The position numbers and the translations under genes are program-made. DNA of 5,361 bases from Halomonas sp. (GTDB lineage Bacteria > Pseudomonadota > Gammaproteobacteria > Pseudomonadales > Oleiphilaceae): positions 1 to 5,361 of the forward strand of contig SLIH01000346.1 of assembly GCA_007135745.1 (NCBI GenBank), read 5' to 3'. Positions 1 to 4,609 of this stretch are shown here, one piece after another (the stretch's first letter is position 1; each line of letters starts with the position of its first letter). Below the pieces are notes generated by a model. The model was given only the letters and a program-made list of their open reading frames with translations, had not been told where the DNA came from and made no database searches.

Positions 1-153
1 AAAAAGTGGTTGCTGGCGCTCGCCTCGAAGCCGTATCAGAGTTGGCCCTTCCAGAAGCGTGTCGAGACGATTGACCGGGCACTCCAGAAATCCATCCGGA
101 AGGGAATCGCGAAAAAGCAGCTGTGCATGACGATCCGGCGCTAGATCTTCCAT
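1..153 (-). CDS. N-terminal fragment of a probable M14/succinylglutamate desuccinylase-like hydrolase (partial, runs off left edge)
   Basis: An open frame of 51 codons starts at the ATG at 153-151 and stays open to the window edge. It reads MEDLAPDRHAQLLFRDSLPD and then GFLECPVNRLDTLLEGPTLI, followed by RLRGERQQPLF. The stretch LxGPTLIxLxGxRxxPLF resembles, from memory, the segment before the zinc-binding HGNE motif in M14-type proteins of the succinylglutamate desuccinylase/aspartoacylase group. The zinc ligands would lie beyond the edge, so the family call is tentative. The ATG lies inside the last codons of the upstream ligase gene (13-bp overlap, different frame), a TGA lies nine codons upstream in its own frame, and no other start codon lies between. 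The Shine-Dalgarno is poor, which fits translational coupling to the ligase. If the family is right, it would hydrolyse an amide or peptide bond in a small molecule, perhaps the ligase product (inference). Confidence 0.55.
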   Translation of the reverse strand, partial: MEDLAPDRHAQLLFRDSLPDGFLECPVNRLDTLLEGPTLIRLRGERQQPLF

Positions 154-1577
154 AGGTGTACTGGCATCTGTTTGGACTGGTTTTCAAAGTAGGCTCGAGT
201 CAGTGCAGCAAAATCGGCGCCATGCTTCTCCACAAACCGCCGCTGCCAGGCTGCTCCGGTCTGACCGCCGGCCACGCGTTCGGCAAATATGCGATTGATA
301 TAAAGCTCGACATCCTCCGGCGCCACGCCCAGATCCTCCAGCGTGGCTGAGGCGGCGGGAATCAGCTCATCACGCAGGAGATCCTGTAGCTGATATTCAT
401 GGCCATCGAGCCAGAAAACAGGCGCCGCCAATCCATATCGGGCAGCCTGATAGAAATTGGCCGTGGCATGCCCGAAACCCAGGCGATGTTCGGGAGGTTC
501 CTCCAGGCGCGCGAGATAATGCAGCAAGCCATAAAAGAACATGATGTTGGCGACCACATCCGGGAGCGAGGGACCGCCGGGTGCTACCCGGTGCTCCAGA
601 CGAAGTGTGGGGCGACCCGCATCATCAAAATCGATCAGGGGGCGATTCCAGCGCCAGATGGTGCCGTTGTGGAGTCTCAGATGCTCGAGGTGGCTGCTGT
701 CCGCATACAGCATGGGGAGCAGAACCGGGAAGGCATCGCAGTTCTCCCGGAACAACTCCAGCACCGACTCACTGAGATAATGGGTGCCCAGTGTCACCCG
801 CTCGACCAGATGTCCCTCCTGGTCATAGAACGCTGGCACAGCCACGGATTGCTCAAACAGCGGAATGCGGGATTCTTCCCAGAGTTCATGACCAAAAAGG
901 TAAGGCGAATTGGCACAGCTTGCCACCATGGGCGCCGCCAGGATGTGGGCACTGTTGAAATACCGGACGGCGTTGTTCGGGTCGAGCTGTACATGAATCT
1001 GGAGTGACGTCGTGGCCGCCTCGGTCATCACATCCTCATGCCTCACCTGCAGGCGATCCCGGAGCCCGGAAATATCAATATCCAGCGGCGAGCCCTGACG
1101 ATTGCGCAGGACCTGCTCATTAAGCGCATAATAACGCTGCATCGGAGACATATTGGCCAGCGTCATTACGTTGTCCCTGAGTGTCGGGAGGGTGCCGATA
1201 TGCAGGGGCACAAGCCCGAGCCGCCCGGCCGCCTTATCGCAGCGTTCCCAGATCTGGTTCAATTGATTGTGAATACTGCGAAACATGCGTGCCGAAGGCG
1301 CCTGGGGCGTGGCATTGATCTCAAAATTGAAGCGCGACAACTCCGGCACCACAAAGGGATCATTCAGCCCTTCAAGGAAAGCCTCATTACGCGCCGCTGG
1401 CTGCCAGTTGCGATCCAGCAGCCACCCCTCCAGTTCCAGCCCGCAGGTTCCTGCGGCGGTACTGAACGCACCGTCACGCAGTAACTTTTCCAGACTCCGG
1501 GTTTCATCCACGAGACGCGATCGGAAGCTCTGGTGCTCTTCCGGTGTAAAACTGCTGTGATCAATTTCCCGCCCCAT
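141..1577 (-). CDS. GCS2-family carboxylate-amine ligase (glutamate-cysteine ligase-like)
   Basis: The predicted cytoplasmic protein has 478 residues. Family hallmarks are GLELEG at 46-51 (the GxExE-type start of the ATP/metal site), VVPELSRFNFEINATP at 76-91, TSLQIHVQ at 190-197, SCANSP at 220-225, LRLHNGTIWRWNRPL at 300-314 and RLEHRVAPGGPS at 326-337. The family joins a glutamate-type carboxylate to an amine using ATP. The real substrate here is unknown, and at about 480 residues the protein is longer than the roughly 370-residue YbdK type. I chose the ATG at 1577 because GGGAG (1588-1584) sits 6 bases upstream. The frame continues to an ATG at 1643, but the extra 22 residues are Arg/Ser-rich and unlike the rest; GGGGA at 1657-1653 keeps that longer start possible. 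The stop is TAG at 143-141. The gene overlaps the next one downstream by 13 bp and diverges from the cyclic-nucleotide genes. A canonical gshA role is possible but not shown. Confidence 0.85.
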   Translation of the reverse strand: MGREIDHSSFTPEEHQSFRSRLVDETRSLEKLLRDGAFSTAAGTCGLELEGWLLDRNWQPAARNEAFLEGLNDPFVVPELSRFNFEINATPQAPSARMFRSIHNQLNQIWERCDKAAGRLGLVPLHIGTLPTLRDNVMTLANMSPMQRYYALNEQVLRNRQGSPLDIDISGLRDRLQVRHEDVMTEAATTSLQIHVQLDPNNAVRYFNSAHILAAPMVASCANSPYLFGHELWEESRIPLFEQSVAVPAFYDQEGHLVERVTLGTHYLSESVLELFRENCDAFPVLLPMLYADSSHLEHLRLHNGTIWRWNRPLIDFDDAGRPTLRLEHRVAPGGPSLPDVVANIMFFYGLLHYLARLEEPPEHRLGFGHATANFYQAARYGLAAPVFWLDGHEYQLQDLLRDELIPAASATLEDLGVAPEDVELYINRIFAERVAGGQTGAAWQRRFVEKHGADFAALTRAYFENQSKQMPVHLWKI

Positions 1578-1776
1578 GGCTGACTCCCGCGACGAACCTG
1601 ACGGTCTACAGTCATTTCGCCCCAATCGGCTTTCTCTCAGCATAGCTGATGATCCCCGATTCCATACAGGCGTCCCCTCTTCAGTGAGATTTTGTAGCCT
1701 TTTGTATGTTCAGCGGGCCTCACCCTGGGGGCTTGCTAAGCTAGAGCATACACAGCCAGGGTTGACCGCTATTCCT
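1578..1776. promoter_or_regulatory. Divergent intergenic region between the ligase and the first cyclic-nucleotide gene
   Basis: These 199 bases must carry promoters for both directions. I see no convincing -35/-10 pair on either strand. The AT-richest part is 1686-1710, which on the minus strand contains TACAAAAT and CATACAAAA as possible -10 elements without a good -35. I see no clean CRP-type TGTGA-N6-TCACA site. There are only minor inverted repeats: GCTT-N3-AAGC at 1731-1741 and the near-palindrome GGTTGACC at 1760-1767. Open frames extend across it in both directions, but none shows family resemblance here. Confidence 0.5.
1584..1588 (-). promoter_or_regulatory. Ribosome binding site deciding the ligase start
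   Basis: On the minus strand GGGAG lies 6 bases before the ATG at 1577. This favours the 478-residue product over the 500-residue one. A second purine run, GGGGA at 1657-1653, lies 9 bases before the outer ATG at 1643, so the choice is likely rather than certain. Confidence 0.55.
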
Positions 1777-2274
1777 ATGAACGAATCAGGGCAGATTGAG
1801 CTGCTGCAGAGCATTCCCATATTTGGCGGGATGAAGGCCGAGAACCTGGCTTTCATGTTGCAGAACGCCGCTCGCCACGCCTTCCGGCAGGGGGAATTTC
1901 TCTGCCGTGAGGGCGAACCGGCCGACGAGTTCTATATTCTTGAAACAGGCAGCGTGGCTATCCTCAAACAGTGGGAGGATCAGGATTATCTGCTGCGGCG
2001 CCTCGGCCCAGGGGACTGCCTGGGAGAAATGGCACTGATCGATTATTTTCCCCGCTCGGCCTCCGCAGTCGCTGAAACAGAATGCCAGGCCCTGACTCTC
2101 ACTGCAGAGACGCTCAGGGGCCTTTACCACAAGGACCTCGAACAGTTTGCCCTGATACAGATGAACATTGCGCGCGAACTCAGTCGCAGACTGCGCCACG
2201 CCAGTGAGCTGCTGTTCCAGAACCGCACGCTGGCCCGGATCGGAGAAAACGGCGTTCTGTATTCCTCCCTTTGA
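1777..2274 (+). CDS. Single-domain cyclic-nucleotide-binding (CRP-fold) protein without HTH
   Basis: The protein has 165 residues. Its beta-barrel sensor domain spans roughly residues 8-120, starting with LLQSIPIFGGMKAENL and followed by FRQGEFLCREGEPADEFYIL (36-55). The phosphate-binding cassette is near-canonical: GDCLGEMALIDYFPRSASAV (79-98), with Glu84 in the ribose-contacting position and Arg93 in the phosphate-contacting position. By the known chemistry of the family it should be able to bind cAMP or a related nucleotide. After a C-helix (about 121-148) it stops, with no winged-helix domain, so it is not a CRP/FNR-type transcription factor by itself. The ATG at 1777 was chosen because the domain begins just after it; the open frame runs back to 1576, but that extension crosses the divergent spacer and looks non-coding. 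The Shine-Dalgarno is weak (AGGG at 1758-1761 is too far). A second, two-domain protein of the same fold follows after 64 bp on the same strand. Partner and output are unknown. Confidence 0.85.
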   Translation: MNESGQIELLQSIPIFGGMKAENLAFMLQNAARHAFRQGEFLCREGEPADEFYILETGSVAILKQWEDQDYLLRRLGPGDCLGEMALIDYFPRSASAVAETECQALTLTAETLRGLYHKDLEQFALIQMNIARELSRRLRHASELLFQNRTLARIGENGVLYSSL

Positions 2275-2338
2275 GGAAATCAGCCTGGCACCTGCTATTC
2301 TTTAATGCGTAAAACATAGTTATTGCAAGGATAAACCC
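2275..2338 (+). other. Spacer between the two cyclic-nucleotide-protein genes
   Basis: These 64 AT-richer bases contain no hairpin/T-run terminator, so co-transcription of the flanking genes is plausible. Possible weak promoter elements are CATAGT at 2315-2320 (-10-like) and TGGCAC at 2286-2291. The latter resembles a sigma-54 -24 box, but the matching -12 position reads TC rather than GC. Neither is strong. Confidence 0.4.
2327..2331 (+). promoter_or_regulatory. Ribosome binding site of the two-domain cyclic-nucleotide protein
   Basis: AAGGA lies 7 bases before the ATG at 2339, fixing that start. It is much stronger than the site before the upstream gene, so the second protein may be translated more efficiently than the first. 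Confidence 0.75.
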
Positions 2339-3118
2339 ATGCTCTATGCCGAAAGTCCCAGTGATGAACTCAACCAGTTGGGCCGGACCGTCACCAGCCA
2401 TTCCCGCAAGGTGATGGAGCAGATCAAAGACCATTGCCAGAGTGTGGATCATGAACTGGTAAGAAACCTCTATCAGGAAGAGGACCGGAATGCTCTGTTC
2501 TTCGTCGAAGACGGCATTCTCTACGCCGAATCCAGTGACCGGGCCATTTTCTATTTCGAGCCCGGTGACCTGATCGGCATGCATGCACTCAGCGAATCCC
2601 ACCCTCCCGTCATCCGCAGCATGGAACCCGTGCGCCTGCTGCGCATTGATGCGCAGACGCTGCGTGCCAAGGCGGGTTCTTCCCGGGACTGGCAGGACTA
2701 TCTCGCAGCGCAAAGCGCGTTCTATGCCGAATGCTGCTGTGCCGGCATCGATGATGACTCATCACCCAAACCCGGCTTTCGCCGGTACAACGCCGGCGAA
2801 ATGATCATTCAGGAAGGGGATGCGGCCAACGAGGTCTACGAACTCATGTCCGGCGAAGCCACGGTAACGGTTCAGGGAGAACAGGTTGGGCGCGTCAACG
2901 CCGGAGAACTTTTCGGCGCCATGGCAGCACTGACACGCACCGCCCGAACGGCGAGTGTCGTCGCTGACAAACCCTGTATGGTGATGTCCATTCCCATGGA
3001 GCATTTCAATGAGTTGCTACGAACCCAGCCCAGAACGGGCCTGGCGCTCATGGAAAACATGGCGCAGCAGATATTGAGCCTGAACCGGGAATTGGTTGAC
3101 ATGAAAAAACGCCAGTAA
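2339..3118 (+). CDS. Two-domain cyclic-nucleotide-binding-fold protein with degenerate ligand sites
   Basis: The protein has 259 residues. An N-terminal helical part (1-40) leads into a first CRP-like barrel (about 40-112: ALFFVEDGILYAESSDR, then FEPGDLIGMHAL). That barrel keeps the strand pattern but has no GE...PR(T/S)A cassette. After a linker with three consecutive cysteines (132-134) and an acidic patch (137-140), the second barrel spans about 147-225 (FRRYNAGEMIIQEGDAANEV, then SGEATVTVQGEQVGRVNAGE). Its cassette reads LFGAMAALTRTARTASVV: Arg203 is kept, but the usual ribose-binding Glu is Ala194. A C-terminal helix (about 233-257) ends the protein with no HTH or enzymatic domain. It probably binds a changed ligand, or none, and may act through protein contacts (inference), perhaps with the single-domain protein encoded just upstream. 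Its stop lies 16 bp from the end of the convergent solute-binding gene. Confidence 0.82.
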   Translation: MLYAESPSDELNQLGRTVTSHSRKVMEQIKDHCQSVDHELVRNLYQEEDRNALFFVEDGILYAESSDRAIFYFEPGDLIGMHALSESHPPVIRSMEPVRLLRIDAQTLRAKAGSSRDWQDYLAAQSAFYAECCCAGIDDDSSPKPGFRRYNAGEMIIQEGDAANEVYELMSGEATVTVQGEQVGRVNAGELFGAMAALTRTARTASVVADKPCMVMSIPMEHFNELLRTQPRTGLALMENMAQQILSLNRELVDMKKRQ

Positions 3119-3142
3119 AAAGGGATGGGGCGGTTCAATCCC
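3117..3142 (-). terminator. Probable intrinsic terminator of the minus-strand solute-binding gene
   Basis: Read on the minus strand, GGGAT (3142-3138), an 11-base loop and ATCCC (3126-3122) form a five-pair stem followed at once by TTTTT (3121-3117). It covers the end of the solute-binding coding region and touches the stop codon of the convergent gene. The plus strand has no T-run after the stem, so it should work in one direction only. An alternative stem, GGTTC at 3132-3136 with GAACC at 3146-3150, competes with it. Confidence 0.5.
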
Positions 3143-3968
3143 GGGGAACCACGCCGTGGACCGGAATCGTCCGCCCCAGCGACTCGATGATGAGATCCTC
3201 AATCCGTCCTTCACGGCGCATTTCCATCAGAGCCTGATTGAAGGCCTCAATACGCTCTTCGTTCTCTGGGACATGCCGCGAGAGCATCAGCTTAAGGCGA
3301 TCCGAACGAATGGGGCGTGGGTGCCAGGCCAGCCGGGCCGCTTCTTCCGCATCAAACTCCCGATCAATCATGTGCGCCGCCACCACCAGGTCGATCGGGA
3401 ACAGATCGATTCGGCCCATCAGAAGCTTGCGGAAATTCAATTCATCCCGGAAAACCGTTTCGGTTTCAATAACACCTTCGGCAACGGCCCGATCAAACGC
3501 TTCGCCATAGGCATAATCACTGGTTATCCCTATCTGGTAGCCGGCCAGATCACCCACTGTCTCCCAGTCAAACACAAGATCATTCCTGTGGAAGAAAACA
3601 TATTCGGACAGAATAATCGGATCGCTGAGGTGGAAATTCCTGACTCGCTCGGGGTTCGAGAACCAGACCGCAGTGCCATCCCAGACGCCCTCGCGAGCGA
3701 GGTAAAGGGAACGGGACCACGGAAAGAAACCATACTCCACCCGGTACCCCGCTCTTTCAAACGCCTCTGTGACAATCCTGGACGCCAGCCCATAGTATGG
3801 TTCCTCACTTCCCAGATAGGGGGGCCATTCCCCATTGGTAATGCGGATGGTCGCGGGCTCCTGGGAAGCCCCGGTTACAGGGAAAACCGAAAGCATCAGA
3901 GTCAGCAGGATCATTCCCACTGTTCTGTTAACGTGGACTCGCAGCACACCCCACGGCTTCCCTTTCAC
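3135..3968 (-). CDS. Periplasmic solute-binding protein, SBP_bac_3-like (orphan)
   Basis: The predicted protein has 277 residues. It begins with a Sec-type signal peptide: basic n-region to Arg15, hydrophobic core at about 16-33 (TVGMILLTLMLSVFPV), and likely cleavage after TGA at 34. There is no lipobox Cys. The mature part looks like a two-lobed type II binding protein: ITNGEWPPYLG (43-53), PWSRSLYLAREGVWDGTAVW (83-102), a lobe crossover around VGDLAGYQIGITSDYAYG (138-155), then GRIDLFPIDLVVAAHMI (185-201). The PWSR and WPPY motifs fit the stand-alone amino-acid-like binding proteins common in gammaproteobacteria; the ligand cannot be told. I chose the GTG at 3968 because AAGGAG lies 8 bases upstream. 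The outer ATG at 4013 has no Shine-Dalgarno and falls within a possible -10 box. No permease or ATPase gene is in the window. It lies 74 bp downstream of the methyltransferase gene on the same strand. Confidence 0.85.
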   Translation of the reverse strand: MKGKPWGVLRVHVNRTVGMILLTLMLSVFPVTGASQEPATIRITNGEWPPYLGSEEPYYGLASRIVTEAFERAGYRVEYGFFPWSRSLYLAREGVWDGTAVWFSNPERVRNFHLSDPIILSEYVFFHRNDLVFDWETVGDLAGYQIGITSDYAYGEAFDRAVAEGVIETETVFRDELNFRKLLMGRIDLFPIDLVVAAHMIDREFDAEEAARLAWHPRPIRSDRLKLMLSRHVPENEERIEAFNQALMEMRREGRIEDLIIESLGRTIPVHGVVPRD

Positions 3969-3976
3969 CAAGCTCA

Positions 3977-3982
3977 CTCCTT
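3977..3982 (-). promoter_or_regulatory. Strong ribosome binding site selecting a GTG start
   Basis: On the minus strand AAGGAG sits 8 bases before the GTG at 3968-3966. This is the best Shine-Dalgarno in the window and moves the solute-binding protein start 15 codons inside the longest open frame. Confidence 0.75.
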
Positions 3983-4011
3983 GCCTAAACAGGACACTAA
4001 AACTCAATTGC

Positions 4012-4040
4012 ATTATGAACCAGTTATTTCTGCAATAAAA
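4012..4040 (-). promoter_or_regulatory. Possible promoter for the solute-binding protein gene
   Basis: On the minus strand CATAAT (4017-4012) matches five of six bases of the sigma-70 -10 consensus. The -35 region 16-17 bases upstream (TTTATT/TTTTAT, about 4040-4034) is poor. Transcription from here would begin near 4005, downstream of the ATG at 4013 and upstream of the chosen GTG, which agrees with the start choice. Read-through from the genes upstream is also possible. Confidence 0.3.
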
Positions 4041-4042
4041 AC

Positions 4043-4609
4043 CTACGATTCAATCCCGCTTTTGAAAACGCAGACCAGCACCGGGGAAGTCCTCACACCA
4101 CCATCGTCACCGAAAAGCTCATGCCGCATGGGACAGGAGGCCAGCCAGCTTCTGATGGCTTCCCACTCCTGCTGCCCGCCCTCATGACCGCGATAGACCA
4201 TCAGGCTGAGAATTCCTCCGGGCTTCAGGCTGCGGAGGGCTGCATCCAGCGCGGGCAGTGTCGTCTGCGAATGGGTTACAATCCGGCGGTCACTGCCGGG
4301 GAGGTAACCAAGGTTGAACATCACGGCCGCCAGGGCTTCCCGCGCCCGCGCTGGCAGAAACTGCTCCATATCCGCGTGACTCGCCTCCAGAAGTGACACC
4401 CTCTCTTCCAGCCCCGCCTCCTGCAGGCGTTTGCGGGTACTGGCAACGGCTTCCGGCTGCACATCCATGGCCCATACATGGCCTGTGGCGCCCACGGAAC
4501 GCGCCAGCCAGAGGCTGTCGTGACCGTTACCAGCCGTCGCGTCCAGAGCCAGCTCCCCCTCCCCCAGCACGCCTGCTACCTGTTCGTGGGCTTTCTCGGT
4601 CAGCCTCAT
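4043..4609 (-). CDS. mnmM: YtqB/MnmM-type SAM-dependent tRNA wobble-uridine methyltransferase
   Basis: The protein has 188 residues, close to the usual length of this small class I methyltransferase family (Pfam rRNA_methylase type). Motifs match what I remember of Bacillus YtqB: the SAM-binding loop LDATAGNGHDS (22-32), the acidic strand end AMDVQPEA (47-54), SHAD (77-80), the signature FNLGYLPGSD (98-107) and VYRGHEGG (138-145). YtqB has been shown to be MnmM, which methylates the aminomethyl group at U34 to make mnm5(s2)U in tRNAs. That role is carried here by homology. The start is the ATG at 4609, whose ATGA overlaps the stop of the upstream dehydrogenase gene and suggests coupled translation. 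The frame continues to a GTG at 4618, which has no Shine-Dalgarno. The stop is TAG at 4045-4043. In E. coli the same step is done by the unrelated bifunctional MnmC. Confidence 0.85.
   Translation of the reverse strand: MRLTEKAHEQVAGVLGEGELALDATAGNGHDSLWLARSVGATGHVWAMDVQPEAVASTRKRLQEAGLEERVSLLEASHADMEQFLPARAREALAAVMFNLGYLPGSDRRIVTHSQTTLPALDAALRSLKPGGILSLMVYRGHEGGQQEWEAIRSWLASCPMRHELFGDDGGVRTSPVLVCVFKSGIES

Noticed and set aside
1..144. A plus-strand frame open from base 1 to a TAG at 142-144, Lys/Arg-rich at its end
   Set aside because: It is opposite to a better minus-strand frame that starts in overlap with the ligase gene and resembles a known family; the plus-strand translation looks like its shadow.
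399..1007. A 202-codon plus-strand open frame inside the ligase gene
   Set aside because: It is antisense to highly characteristic GCS2 motifs and its own translation resembles no family I know.
1576..1776. A 67-codon N-terminal extension of the first cyclic-nucleotide protein
   Set aside because: It crosses the divergent promoter region, has no family resemblance, and the known domain starts right after the ATG at 1777.
2286..2301. A possible sigma-54 promoter (TGGCAC with a -12-like element)
   Set aside because: The -12 element does not keep the GC dinucleotide, so only half of the consensus is present.
3132..3142. GGTTCAATCCC, which resembles the T-arm of a tRNA
   Set aside because: No acceptor stem, D-arm or anticodon arm surrounds it; the bases lie in the last codons of the solute-binding gene and the terminator stem.
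3156..4187. A 343-codon open frame on the plus strand, antisense to the solute-binding and methyltransferase genes
   Set aside because: It lacks recognisable motifs, and the opposite strand has a signal peptide, family motifs, a good ribosome binding site and a second gene with clear methyltransferase motifs. It is a codon-bias shadow.
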